DNA of 64,000 bases from Brevundimonas pondensis (GCF_017487345.1 NZ_CP062006.1:1494001-1558000), one strand, 5' to 3'; counted from the first letter of the stretch, positions 25,855-34,685 are shown. Numbers and translations: made by a program. The notes: generated by a model from the letters alone, not told the origin.

Positions 25855-26946
25855 TTAATCGTTCACATAGAGGAACAGATGCTCGCGGTAGAACTGCTCG
25901 GCCAGGTCCAGGGCGGTCATTTTACCCGTCGCCGAGAGCCCGGTGAGCGCTTCCCAGCCGGCTTGCCAGGCGTCCGTCGAATCCACTTCCGATCGTTTCT
26001 CCAACGCAAAATGGATCGGCGTCGTCGCAGGTGAAATGGCCGAACGATCCGAGGCGGCTCTGGCCCAGTCGATGCCCACTGAATTGACGACATCAGCCAG
26101 CTTGAGCGCGTTTGCCGATAGACCCGCTTGCGCCAGCATTGCGCCAACCGAAACCGGCCCCGGCGAAACGGTCGTCATCCGACCCAGCTCACGTCCCAGG
26201 ATGAGCGGTTGTTTGACCGCCTCGATGTCACCAAAGGCTTGCTGAAGCTCCCGGCTTCGCCCGCCCATCAGCCACCAGAGCATCTGCAACTCCTCATCGC
26301 TGAGCGCGATGCGCCGAAGCAGCGCTGTGGTCGTCGCATTCTGCCGCTTGATCAACTCGCCCAAAGCTTCGTCAACCGCGTCCTTTAGCGCGCCGAGATC
26401 ATCCCTGTGCGCGGCGGTGTCGGCGTCGTCCGTCGCCTCTTCCATTTCGAAGTCCACGCTCGGCGCTTCAATCAGCAAGGTCGCCAGATCGACGCGTTCG
26501 TGTTGCTTCGCGGACAGGGCGATGAGCGCGCGCCCGGCGAGATTGACCAGATCCATAGGCAAGTTGGGCTTGCGGGCCCCGGCGAACGCCGTGGTCGTGA
26601 CCGCCAGCGCTGCCGCAGGACGGTTGCTGAACAGTTTTACCAGCACCGCAGCGCAGACCACCTGAAAATCTCGAGCTGATTTGGCGGGATCAAACGCCGG
26701 ATCGTGGTCTTTGAAAGCCTGAACCACCCTTTGGTACGCGGCGTCCAGGTCTGCGTTCTTGTGGCCGCTGGCCGGCGCCTTCGTCGCAAACGCGAGGCGC
26801 ACCAGAACCTCGACGAGCGGAGCCGTCGGGTTCGCCAAGAGGTCGCAGAGGGTTTTCCAACGCTGGTCCCGCGTGGAGGTCTCGTCCATGAACTCCTGGG
26901 CGTACCATCCCGCGAAGTCGCTGCTAATCAGCGGATACTTGGCCAT
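25855..26946 (-). CDS. GASH-like all-helical GTPase-system protein
   Basis: 363 residues, predicted almost wholly helical. The opening MAKYPLISSDFAGWYAQEF and the closing AEQFYREHLFLYVND, together with ELQMLWWLMGGRSREL in the middle, resemble the GTPase-associated system helical protein (GASH) of these operons. It has no catalytic motif. It lies 2 nt after the metallophosphoesterase gene and 4 nt before the Cys-cluster GTPase gene. A scaffold or adaptor joining the GTPases to the effector is the natural guess. Confidence 0.7.
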   Translation of the reverse strand: MAKYPLISSDFAGWYAQEFMDETSTRDQRWKTLCDLLANPTAPLVEVLVRLAFATKAPASGHKNADLDAAYQRVVQAFKDHDPAFDPAKSARDFQVVCAAVLVKLFSNRPAAALAVTTTAFAGARKPNLPMDLVNLAGRALIALSAKQHERVDLATLLIEAPSVDFEMEEATDDADTAAHRDDLGALKDAVDEALGELIKRQNATTTALLRRIALSDEELQMLWWLMGGRSRELQQAFGDIEAVKQPLILGRELGRMTTVSPGPVSVGAMLAQAGLSANALKLADVVNSVGIDWARAASDRSAISPATTPIHFALEKRSEVDSTDAWQAGWEALTGLSATGKMTALDLAEQFYREHLFLYVND

Positions 26947-26948
26947 CG

Positions 26949-28259
26949 TCAGTTCTCCCGCTTGGCGACTTCAGCCGCCACCTTATCCATCAAACCTTGC
27001 TGGCCGGCTCGGATCAGCGCTTGTCCGTATCGTTGAGGCTCGGGCAGCTTCATTTCACCATCCTCAAGAAGGCCGAGAGCCTGTACGATCTCACGGCGCT
27101 GGCTGCTGGAGAGGCGCCAGAACCGGTAGAGCAGATCACGCGTATGCTCCTCGCCCATGGCAGCCTCCGCGTCGTATGAGTCAGTGTCGCTTTCGGGCGC
27201 CGGCGGTGCCTGGCCCGGGGCGGCCGGCGCGCCCGCAAAACCGCCATCGATTTTTGGTAGGGGCGGTTCCTCGGGGACCGCAATGGTCGAGCGGAACACC
27301 GTATCCCCAGCTTGGGTTTCGATCGCGACAAACTTCTCGGGATTGGTCTGCCAGCGCCGCTGGTGCAACTCTACCCGGATTAGGCGGTCGGCCCCAGTTC
27401 CTTCGACGGCCAGATTAATCAGATTATAGCCGGGCTCATACGGCTTCTCCGAGCGCGACGGGTTCACAGCGCCCGCACCAAGCCGAACGTAGTTGGATTC
27501 CAGAACCGCCCGCTGCTTGTGCTTGTGACCGAACAGATGAAATGCGGCGCGCGTCGTGAGGACGTCGTCGACCTCCTCACCGTCCTCAAGCCAATCGAGG
27601 GGGTGATGCATGAGAACTAGGTTGGCCGTGTTCGGCGCAGGATCGAGCACCGTCTGGATGCCGCTCAGATACAATGAACCGAGCACATCGTCCTCGCCGC
27701 CGCGACCTGACAATAGTGTCGACGTCAATCCGTAGAGGCGCAAGTTCACGCCCCCGCCCAGATCAACGTCCTGATGCCAGAACGGCTTCTTCGGCCAGAT
27801 CTGGCAGCCCAGCGGCGCGGCAAAGTCATTGTAAGCGGCATGCGGCTTGAGAAGGTTCTGCCCCGCTTCCTCATCCCGCAACTGTTGACGCAATTTCCAT
27901 TCGCGCCCGTTCAACGGTTCTGAACCGATGGCGTGCTGAACGTTCTGGATCGACACGCCTGAGCGGATAATCCCTCGATCAACGTCGTGATTGCCCGGCA
28001 CGACGAAGATGCGCTCCATGGGACAGTGTGAGATCACGGCGAGCTGCTGGATCCAGACCCATGCCGTCTTGTACTCATCCGGATGAGCCTTGTAGGCGAC
28101 ATCGCCGCCGATCAGGATTGCGCCAACGGGGCCCTGTTTTTCAATTTGCTGGGTCAGGTCGCGCATCATCCGTGTCCGCACGGGAAAATGCGGATCGGTA
28201 TCTTGATCGAGGCATTCCGGCGCCTGGAAGTGAATGTCCGAGATATGAAGGATGAGCAC
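26949..28259 (-). CDS. Calcineurin-like metallophosphoesterase with C-terminal adaptor-like domain
   Basis: 436 residues and the first gene of the five-gene operon. All metal-binding blocks of the family are visible: SDIHF near the start, GGDVA, PGNHDVD, MHHPLDW and FGHKHK. A beta-rich segment and a Pro/Ala-rich linker (APAAPGQAPPAPES) lead to a helical tail (about 365-436, TRDLLYRFWRLSSSQRREIVQALGLL) that resembles the small adaptor domains linking effectors to GTPases. The phosphoesterase is the only evident enzyme effector in the operon; it may cleave nucleotides, RNA or a signal molecule once released by the GTPases. Confidence 0.82.
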   Translation of the reverse strand: MLILHISDIHFQAPECLDQDTDPHFPVRTRMMRDLTQQIEKQGPVGAILIGGDVAYKAHPDEYKTAWVWIQQLAVISHCPMERIFVVPGNHDVDRGIIRSGVSIQNVQHAIGSEPLNGREWKLRQQLRDEEAGQNLLKPHAAYNDFAAPLGCQIWPKKPFWHQDVDLGGGVNLRLYGLTSTLLSGRGGEDDVLGSLYLSGIQTVLDPAPNTANLVLMHHPLDWLEDGEEVDDVLTTRAAFHLFGHKHKQRAVLESNYVRLGAGAVNPSRSEKPYEPGYNLINLAVEGTGADRLIRVELHQRRWQTNPEKFVAIETQAGDTVFRSTIAVPEEPPLPKIDGGFAGAPAAPGQAPPAPESDTDSYDAEAAMGEEHTRDLLYRFWRLSSSQRREIVQALGLLEDGEMKLPEPQRYGQALIRAGQQGLMDKVAAEVAKREN

Positions 28260-28463
28260 CGCGATTTCCCCGACCCCGCCGGGGCGATTCTCGCCTCTCA
28301 GCTAATCTGCTGATATTTCATCAAAAGAGATTCGTGTCCAAGTCGAGCGCAACTCTAGGGCATTCGCGCGTGATTGCGTGTTTTTCCAGTGATGGCGGCA
28401 GCCCCTGCTTCTCGCGAATAAATGTCCGCTTTGAGCTGCCGCTTACATGACCGCTCTTGATGC

Positions 28464-28478
28464 TGTGGACGGCTCTCC
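28464..28478 (+). repeat. Left subterminal inverted repeat of the IS
   Basis: TGTGGACGGCTCTCC matches the reverse complement of 29793-29807 at 14 of 15 positions. Its inner part GGCTCTCC (28471-28478) also pairs with GGAGAGCC just before the transposase ATG (28516-28523), so the leader can fold into a hairpin that may limit transposase translation. Confidence 0.75.
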
Positions 28479-28523
28479 AACCCACCGGCGGCGTTAGGCC
28501 TCCGGCAGAGCTGGAGGAGAGCC

Positions 28524-29543
28524 ATGGGACAGGTAGCCACGATTGGTTTGGACATCGCGAAGTCGGTGTTTCAGGTGCACGGCGTCGATGCTGAGGGCGG
28601 CGTCGTCATTCGACAGAAGCTGACGCGAGCGCGGCTGCTGAAGTTCTTCGAAAAGCTGTCCCCCTGTCTGGTCGGGATCGAAGCTTGCGGAACGGCGCAT
28701 CACTGGGCCCGCGAACTGATTGGCCTGGGCCACGACGTGCGGCTGATGCCGCCGAGCTATGTGAAGCCCTATGTGAAGCGCCAGAAGAACGACATGGCCG
28801 ACGCAGAAGCGATCTGCGAGGCGGTCACCCGGCCGACCATGCGCTTCGTGCCGGTGAAGTCGCCGGAACAGCAGAGCGTGATGGTGTTGCACCGGACCCG
28901 GTCGATCCTGATCCGGCAACGCATCCAGATCTCCAACGCAATCCGCAGCCACATGGCGGAGTTCGGCATGGCCGCCGCCGTCGGCAGGCAGGGATTGCAC
29001 TCGCTGATCGAGGTGGTCCACGACCCTGCTGACGAGCGCGTTCCAGTTGAGGCGAGGGGGTGCCTCGCCATGCTCGCCCCGCAGCTGCGGCTGGTGAACG
29101 AGCAGGCTCTAGAGACCGATCGACTGATCCGGACCAACGCCCGATCGACCGAGGTCGGGCGGCTGATGGAGATCCCCGGGGTGGGCCCGCTGCTGGCCAG
29201 CGCTCTGGTCGGCACGATCGCCGATCCAAGGGCCTTCAAGACCGGTCGCAATCTCGCGGCGTGGATCGGCCTCGTTCCGAAACAGAATTCCAGCGGCGGC
29301 AAGGAGCGGCTGGGCGGGATCACCAAGCAGGGCGACCGATATCTGCGACAGATGCTGGTCGTCGGCGCCTTGGCGGTCGTGCGCTACGCCGTGAGGAACG
29401 GCACGCGCCGGCCGTGGCTGGTCCAGTTGCTCGCTCGGCGAACGCCTAAGGTCGCGGCCGTCGCTCTCGCCAACAAGACCGCGCGAATGGTCTGGGCGAT
29501 CATGACTTCGGGTGAGCGCTACAGGGAGCCGCTGGCGGCATAG
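28524..29543 (+). CDS. IS110-family (IS1111-type) transposase
   Basis: 339 residues, full length. The N-terminal DEDD RuvC-like domain begins TIGLDIAKSVFQVHGVD, then LVGIEACGTAHHWARELIGLGH and KRQKNDMADAEAICEA. The C-terminal transposase_20 domain shows IPGVGPLLASALVGTI and the catalytic-Ser region FAAWIGLVPKQNSSGGKERLGGITKQGD-like block (split by NLAAW). Such enzymes recombine DNA guided by a short RNA encoded by the element. A GGAGG-type site precedes the ATG. No frameshift or stop is seen, so it may be active. Confidence 0.93.
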   Translation: MGQVATIGLDIAKSVFQVHGVDAEGGVVIRQKLTRARLLKFFEKLSPCLVGIEACGTAHHWARELIGLGHDVRLMPPSYVKPYVKRQKNDMADAEAICEAVTRPTMRFVPVKSPEQQSVMVLHRTRSILIRQRIQISNAIRSHMAEFGMAAAVGRQGLHSLIEVVHDPADERVPVEARGCLAMLAPQLRLVNEQALETDRLIRTNARSTEVGRLMEIPGVGPLLASALVGTIADPRAFKTGRNLAAWIGLVPKQNSSGGKERLGGITKQGDRYLRQMLVVGALAVVRYAVRNGTRRPWLVQLLARRTPKVAAVALANKTARMVWAIMTSGERYREPLAA

Positions 29544-29792
29544 AGACAGGTCGAGGCTCAGCGCCGAGGCCAACGAACTTGGGAAGGGCGGACAGGATGT
29601 AATGCGACAGCCGGTCGATACCGGAAGGCGGGAAAACCCACTTGCGCCAGAGCGCCTCGAGCGCGTGCTTTTGGTCGGGACCCGGCTTCGCGGAAGGCAT
29701 TATGGCCAGCGGTCATGCATACCGCACCAACAGGTCGAACACATGGCCGCACCGACCAGGCTCAGCAGAACGTCAGATCAACCCTTGCCAAC
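29544..29792 (+). ncRNA. Candidate guide (bridge/seek) RNA region of the IS
   Basis: A 249-nt gene-free right end between the transposase stop and the right inverted repeat, where IS1111-type elements encode their guide RNA. AGCGGTCATG (29708-29717) is the exact reverse complement of CATGACCGCT at the left edge (28446-28455). ACACATGGC (29739-29747) is identical to the right edge (29805-29813). Guides pairing with opposite strands of the two junctions are what the bridge-RNA model predicts. Exact RNA ends cannot be read. Confidence 0.45.
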
Positions 29793-29807
29793 GGGGAGCC
29801 GTCCACA
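29793..29807 (-). repeat. Right subterminal inverted repeat of the IS
   Basis: GGGGAGCCGTCCACA on the plus strand; its complement differs from the left repeat by one base. It lies 2-4 nt from the probable right end of the element. Confidence 0.75.
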
Positions 29808-29963
29808 CATGGCGCTACTTGGAAGCTAAATCCGCTGAGCGGTGGAAGCTCTCGAGGGCCGCATGCTGCTCGTCGAACGGACCGAGGACGGGCTGATCAT
29901 TAAGCAGTCACCCGGCTGGACGTGGTCAACTCTCTCTCAACGAGGAAGAGGTAGCCTGCGATT

Positions 29964-30524
29964 ATGAATCGCTTTCGCCCTCATCGTGGCAGGATCCACG
30001 TCCATAACGTTCATAAGAAGCGTCGCGCCGGCCGTCCAATTCGGTTCTCGGCGGTCGTCGCGGGTCTTGCGGCCGCAGCGTTTGCGATTGTCTTCTACTG
30101 GCCCTCGGACGACGAACCGCAGCCTCTGGTTCAGAACTTCGAGCGGATGCTGGAGGCCAGGGCGGCGCCGAATCCCGTCGACCGCTTCATCTGTGATGTT
30201 GCCTATGTAAACGACGGCGACACCCTTCGCTGCGAGGACGGCACGCGCGTTCGGCTACACGCCGTCGCCGCCCGGGAAACAGACGAAACGTGCTCCCCTG
30301 GCCATCCCTGTCCCGCCGCATCAGCCGCTTCCGCGACGGCGGAGCTCCGGCGGCTCGCGGCAAACCGAACGATCAGTTGCGAGCGGGTAGGGCAGAGCTA
30401 TAGCCGCGTCACGGCGATCTGCTGGACGTCGGAACAGGAGGAGATCAACTGCGCCATGATCCGCAGCGGGACTACACTACTGTGGGAGCGGTTCGACCGG
30501 GAACGTGCGATATGTCGATCCTAA
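29964..30524 (+). CDS. Membrane-anchored thermonuclease-like (SNase fold) protein
   Basis: 186 residues. A basic N-terminus and one membrane helix (about residues 28-46, FSAVVAGLAAAAFAIVFYW) precede a small nuclease-like domain: VNDGDTLRCEDGTRVRLHAVAARETDE matches the beta-barrel start of staphylococcal-nuclease proteins, with Arg and Asp/Glu in active-site positions. Four to six Cys suggest an oxidising compartment. The family cleaves DNA or RNA; the second half is short and degenerate, so activity is uncertain. AGGAAGAGG precedes the ATG. It stands alone between the IS element and McrBC. Confidence 0.75.
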   Translation: MNRFRPHRGRIHVHNVHKKRRAGRPIRFSAVVAGLAAAAFAIVFYWPSDDEPQPLVQNFERMLEARAAPNPVDRFICDVAYVNDGDTLRCEDGTRVRLHAVAARETDETCSPGHPCPAASAASATAELRRLAANRTISCERVGQSYSRVTAICWTSEQEEINCAMIRSGTTLLWERFDRERAICRS

Positions 30525-30593
30525 CGTCGAACGTGCGCTGCCCGCCGCGTTTGGCGACGCGCAAACCGGAAATGCCGTGACGATGTCGCTTTC

Positions 30594-31667
30594 TCAGGCC
30601 GGGACTGTGGGCTGGCGGTCCGACGTTGCGGCGCTGCTCGGGTGCAGAACGTCCAGCATGTCCGCATGAACGGCGGGCCAGGGCTGTGAGAGATCGATGG
30701 TCGCTACCGTCACGTCATGGTCGTCAATCTGATATCTCTGGATCGAACGCCCGCGTGGGGAGGCGTAGACGAGGGCGCCGGCGACGGGTTTGTCTGTCGT
30801 CCCGCGTCCGGCGTGCTTGAGGTAGGCGTACAATTGGTAGAGGTGCGACGAATTGATTTTCGGCGCACCGTGAGACCACCGGAATGGTTCCGCATAGAAC
30901 TTCGCGTCCATCACTAGAATCCTGGTGTCTGATCGAAGGGTCAGATCGGTGCGCATGATCGGGATGAGAGAGTGATCGCCCGAACCGTTGCGATCGACGT
31001 TCCAGCGCATGTTCTCGGGCCCGGCGGTGTATCCGACGGCGTGGAGACGGAAGAAATTCTGGACGAACAATTCGAAGATCGCGGACATCCTGATCTCGTC
31101 CCGGATGATGTCCCCGAAGCGGGATCCGTCGCCGCCCTCCTGCGGCATCGCCGCACGCCAGACGAACTCGCAAAGGCGGAGGAGTTCTCCATACTGACCG
31201 GTGTTTCTGGAGAGCTGAACCCGGCTGAACAGGTCCGTGGTGACCCGGATGTCGCTGACCCAGCTCAGACGCTTCTCGACGGCGCTCAGGGCGGCGGACA
31301 GATGGGGGAGGACCAGGGCGTCGCACCGCAGGAGACGCACCGTGGCCTTGAGCAGTTGGTTGTGCAGCACGTCGACGCTGAGCTCGTCGAAGCGGCAGAC
31401 GACGGCGCCCCTGTCCAAGCTGCCGGATTTGAGGGTCTCGTCCAGCAGCAGTCGCCCCCGGGGCGCGCGCAGCTCGTCTTCCGCTGACAGGTATTGACGA
31501 TCGAGGCCTCGACGCAGCAGGCGATTCAGTCCGTTCACGAGCACTTGCGCGAACAGATTGGGTAGGTCGGGGCAGTCCTCGATGCCGACCTCGACCGCGC
31601 CGTTCTCGGGATAGCGCTCCCAGGCGTAGCAGAAGAGATAATAGAGGTTCCGGATCGGAATGGTCAC
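30594..31667 (-). CDS. mcrC: McrC-like nuclease subunit of a methyl-directed restriction system
   Basis: 357 residues. The N-terminal block RNLYYLFCYAWER is the family hallmark, followed by LRAPRGRLLLDETL and FDELSVDVLHNQLLKAT. The C-terminal PD-(D/E)xK nuclease reads RTDLTLRSDTRILVMDAKFY (about 245-257). McrC cuts DNA when driven by the GTPase McrB bound at modified cytosines. Its start overlaps the stop of the McrB-like gene by 4 nt. It ends 70 bp from the oppositely oriented nuclease-like gene. Confidence 0.9.
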   Translation of the reverse strand: MTIPIRNLYYLFCYAWERYPENGAVEVGIEDCPDLPNLFAQVLVNGLNRLLRRGLDRQYLSAEDELRAPRGRLLLDETLKSGSLDRGAVVCRFDELSVDVLHNQLLKATVRLLRCDALVLPHLSAALSAVEKRLSWVSDIRVTTDLFSRVQLSRNTGQYGELLRLCEFVWRAAMPQEGGDGSRFGDIIRDEIRMSAIFELFVQNFFRLHAVGYTAGPENMRWNVDRNGSGDHSLIPIMRTDLTLRSDTRILVMDAKFYAEPFRWSHGAPKINSSHLYQLYAYLKHAGRGTTDKPVAGALVYASPRGRSIQRYQIDDHDVTVATIDLSQPWPAVHADMLDVLHPSSAATSDRQPTVPA

Positions 31668-33925
31668 GGCGCCGGCGCGAGCAGTCTGTGGCGGGCCTCG
31701 GCTTCCTTGTCGCTGTCGTCGAACCAGTACTCCGCCAGCAGAGGCGCGATCTCGGTCTTCACGATCCGTTCGTACCAGGCCTCCCCGAACACGTCACCGC
31801 GGCCCGGCACGAAGAAGCTGTGGCCGATTTCGAAGCCCGGACCCAGGTTTCTGACGTCTGCGGCGATCTCGTCGTTCAGCGCGCACATCCGGGCGACGAT
31901 GCGCTCTATGATCTCGTCCGGAACACCCTTGCCGCGCAGGTGCGCCGTGAAGCGGTCGGATCGGTACTGGGGTCTGAGCGGCACGAAGGCGAAGCGGCGG
32001 CGCAGCGCGTAGTCGACCATCGAGAGCGACCGGTCGGCTGTGTTCATCATGCCGATGATGAAGAGGTTGTCGGGGATGTGGAAACACTCAGCGGCCGTGT
32101 CCGCGTAGGCAAGCCGCGCGGCCCATTCGACCCCCCGTTTGTCGGGCTCGATCAGCAGCATGAGTTCGCCGAAGATCTTCGACAGATTGCCGCGGTTGAT
32201 CTCGTCGATGATCAGGACGTGGCGGCGGCTCCGATCTTTGCGGGCGGCGTCGCATACGCGCAGAAACACGCCGTCGCGCAGCGCGAAGCCTCGGTCCGGC
32301 GTCGGACGATAGCCCTGGACGAAATCCTCATAGGCGTAGGACTGGTGGAACTGGACGGTCTCGACCCGATCCGGATCCGCTTCGCCGATGAGGGCGTAGG
32401 CCAGCCGCTTCGCCATGAACGACTTGCCGACACCCGGCGCGCCCTGAAGGATGATGTTGAGCTTCGCTTCCCAAAGCTCGAGAATCTCATCGATTTCCGA
32501 CTTGGGGATGAAGGCTTCTTCAGCGGCGTCGGCGCTGGTGTAGGGTCGACGATCACCCGCATCGGCAGGCGCTGCATCGGCTTCAGGATCGTCGAACGGC
32601 GACGCCAGGGCGGATGCCAGGCGATGGGAGAGTTTCGAGAGGTAGATCCCCTGGCTGCCGCGGAAGTCTGCGCCGTATCTGGCGTAGGGATAGTGTTTCG
32701 GGCGCTCGTTCAGATCTTCCAGGATGTCGTCCCGGTGGCGCGTTTCGATCTCGTCCATCGGGATCGGCGTGCTCAGGGGTTCACAGCCCTCCAGGGCGAT
32801 CTTGTAGTAGGCCTCAGCGTCGCCCCATGATCCCGGCGCGCTCGGGCGCTCGCTGACGGTTTCAAAAGGCTTGGCGACGACCGAGCGGCCCCAGAGCCAG
32901 CGTTGTCGCGGCGGGCGGCCGGGAAGACCGGCGACCAGGTGATAGACGGTATCGCCCGGAGCGGGCCCGCGCATGACCGAATAACGGTCTGCGCCGTCCG
33001 TCGACGTCGTGGGACTCCACAGCCATGACCCCAGCTCCCAACCGGGTCCGCCGTGGCCGTGTTCAAGCGACGTGACCTCCGCCCAGACCGCTGCATCTTC
33101 GGGGGCGGACGGTTGCGGCGCGGCCTTGCCGGCATCACGCCATCTGCTGCTGAATTCTTCATCGTAGAAATCGAAGCGGGGGCCGCGCTCTTCCGTGATC
33201 CGCCGGCGCAGCGCCGACAGACTCCGATCCCGATCCGCCCGGTCCATAGCCTTGATCTTCGCAGGCGGCTCGTCGGTCAGACCGATCAGCACCCGCCCCT
33301 TGTCCGTACCGCTCGAGATGCGTTCGAACGTATCAGGAAACAAGAGGTGCTCGAGGATGTGGGCCAGCTGCTTTCCGGGAGCGTTAACCCGGGTCAGAAA
33401 ACGGGAGAAGGCCCAGGGTTCGCTGAGGATCTCGCGACGTTCGTCCGGCGTCGTCGATTTGAGAGCCGTCATCAGATCGAGGAAGTAGCCGAACTCGAAG
33501 GGCCGGTTCTGGTTGTAGCCCATCCCGGCGGAGCCGACGCCGCCGAGCACGCCGTCTTCGAGCAGGGCCGTGTTCAGGGCGGCGGGGCTCGAGCGCCAGC
33601 TCAGGATGACGTCCAGATTCTCGCGCTTCTTCCTCGCTCCTATATTCGAAGGGAAAAGAAGCATGACATAGAGCATGTCGGCGGCGAGCTGCTTGGCCGC
33701 GTCGTCCAGAGCGGCGAGTTGCCTTTCCAGCTTCACCAGGAAGGTGTCGGAACCTGCGTCGGGATTGCCTTTGAAGGCCGAAGACACCCGGTCGATGTTC
33801 TGCGACGACCAGACCCCCGTCTCATCGGTCAGCAGCGCTTGGTCGCCGATCAGCGAGCGGTCCCGCCAGGTCTCGACGATCGCATAGATCGGCTCGACGT
33901 CGTGATGAGGATTGTATCGGGCCAT
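31664..33925 (-). CDS. mcrB: McrB-like AAA+ NTPase
   Basis: 753 residues. The C-terminal AAA+ domain carries Walker A GAPGVGKSFMAKRLA (about 498), Walker B LIIDEINRGNLSKIFGELM (about 573) and NTADRSLSMVDYALRRRF, which includes sensor 1 and the Arg finger. The N-terminal 450 residues are the recognition region; they do not look like the DUF3578 domain of E. coli McrB, so the target modification may differ. GTP or ATP use cannot be told from these motifs alone. Coupled to mcrC downstream. Confidence 0.88.
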   Translation of the reverse strand: MARYNPHHDVEPIYAIVETWRDRSLIGDQALLTDETGVWSSQNIDRVSSAFKGNPDAGSDTFLVKLERQLAALDDAAKQLAADMLYVMLLFPSNIGARKKRENLDVILSWRSSPAALNTALLEDGVLGGVGSAGMGYNQNRPFEFGYFLDLMTALKSTTPDERREILSEPWAFSRFLTRVNAPGKQLAHILEHLLFPDTFERISSGTDKGRVLIGLTDEPPAKIKAMDRADRDRSLSALRRRITEERGPRFDFYDEEFSSRWRDAGKAAPQPSAPEDAAVWAEVTSLEHGHGGPGWELGSWLWSPTTSTDGADRYSVMRGPAPGDTVYHLVAGLPGRPPRQRWLWGRSVVAKPFETVSERPSAPGSWGDAEAYYKIALEGCEPLSTPIPMDEIETRHRDDILEDLNERPKHYPYARYGADFRGSQGIYLSKLSHRLASALASPFDDPEADAAPADAGDRRPYTSADAAEEAFIPKSEIDEILELWEAKLNIILQGAPGVGKSFMAKRLAYALIGEADPDRVETVQFHQSYAYEDFVQGYRPTPDRGFALRDGVFLRVCDAARKDRSRRHVLIIDEINRGNLSKIFGELMLLIEPDKRGVEWAARLAYADTAAECFHIPDNLFIIGMMNTADRSLSMVDYALRRRFAFVPLRPQYRSDRFTAHLRGKGVPDEIIERIVARMCALNDEIAADVRNLGPGFEIGHSFFVPGRGDVFGEAWYERIVKTEIAPLLAEYWFDDSDKEAEARHRLLAPAP

Positions 33926-34091
33926 GAGTGCGAAAGGTCCGTCTGATCTGAGAAGCGCCCGAACGAATCGGCAGAGGATAGAGAATAGGCCGTTCCGGCG
34001 CGGACCTCACGATTGGGCGACCGTCGGTTCGTCGTTTCGGCGGAATGCACGGAGCATGCGCCGGCGATGGAGGCTCGTGCTGGTCGATGCA

Positions 34092-34685
34092 TTATCGGAA
34101 GCGATCCGACGCCCGAGGGGGAGGGTCGCGCCGGAGCACTTGCTCCCGTAGACCTGCAAGGCGGGCGGCATGGTCGATAAGACGTCGTTGAGCGTCGATA
34201 TCGGGGATCAGAGCTCGAACCACGGCGGCGGCTCTCATGAGTCGCGTACCACGATCCGGAGGCAGGCCGGCGGCCTGGCGGTCACGATCCCTGGGACGGT
34301 AGCCGCTTACGTCCAGGCCCTGAGCGCGGGCCTGGATCCAGACCTCGCGGCGGAAGGCTTCGTCGCCCTCGACCTTCAGCCGCGTCCAGCCGCGGTGCCG
34401 GGCGACCTTGAGCATGTCGGCGATCGTGTCGGGATAGGCCTGGCCGGCGCTCAGCCTTCGACCGGTGTCGGTGAAGGCGGGGTCGGGCGTGCGGTGGTCT
34501 CGGTAGAAGCGTTCGGCGCGTCCGCGCAGGTCCCGTTCGATCAGATAGCGGTCCAAGATCGGCTGAGGCACGTCGCCCTTTACGGTCGAACGGGCCTTGG
34601 CTTCCCCGACGCGCGCGCGCTCGGGACCGATCCGGTTGGCGGACGCGTCGTCTGCAAGTTGGCGGGCTTGCTGCGGTCCGGTCAT
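34092..34685 (-). CDS. LPD7-domain protein of the transfer region
   Basis: 197 residues. The central part AFTDTGRRLSAGQAYPDTIADMLKVARHRGW-TRLKVEGDEAFRREVW (residues about 75-120, broken here) is the LPD7 domain, which is normally the C-terminal part of large relaxases and of polyvalent mobile-element proteins. Here it stands alone as the last gene of the transfer operon and overlaps virD4 by 4 nt. It could work in trans with the short relaxase at 20.7 kb. Confidence 0.75.
   Translation of the reverse strand: MTGPQQARQLADDASANRIGPERARVGEAKARSTVKGDVPQPILDRYLIERDLRGRAERFYRDHRTPDPAFTDTGRRLSAGQAYPDTIADMLKVARHRGWTRLKVEGDEAFRREVWIQARAQGLDVSGYRPRDRDRQAAGLPPDRGTRLMRAAAVVRALIPDIDAQRRLIDHAARLAGLREQVLRRDPPPRASDRFR

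Larger units (their letters stand above)
28447..29811 (+). mobile_element. IS110-family insertion sequence, IS1111 type
   Basis: One DEDD transposase gene (28524-29543) with subterminal inverted repeats: TGTGGACGGCTCTCC at 28464 and, inverted, TGTGGACGGCTCCCC at 29793-29807 (14 of 15 match). Subterminal repeats and a longer non-coding right end are features of the IS1111 branch. ACATG occurs at both outer edges (28445-28449, 29807-29811) and may include the target core. The exact ends are uncertain by several bases. It sits between the promoter side of the GTPase operon and a nuclease-like gene. Confidence 0.75.

Noticed and set aside
29833..29963. Short frame after the IS right end (LLVERTEDGLIIKQ)
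   Set aside because: About 30 codons with no ribosome-binding site or neighbouring partner; probably chance or leader sequence of the nuclease-like gene.
31688..32830. 380-codon plus-strand frame opposite mcrB
   Set aside because: Antisense to the AAA+ domain with Walker motifs; composition is unlike a real protein.
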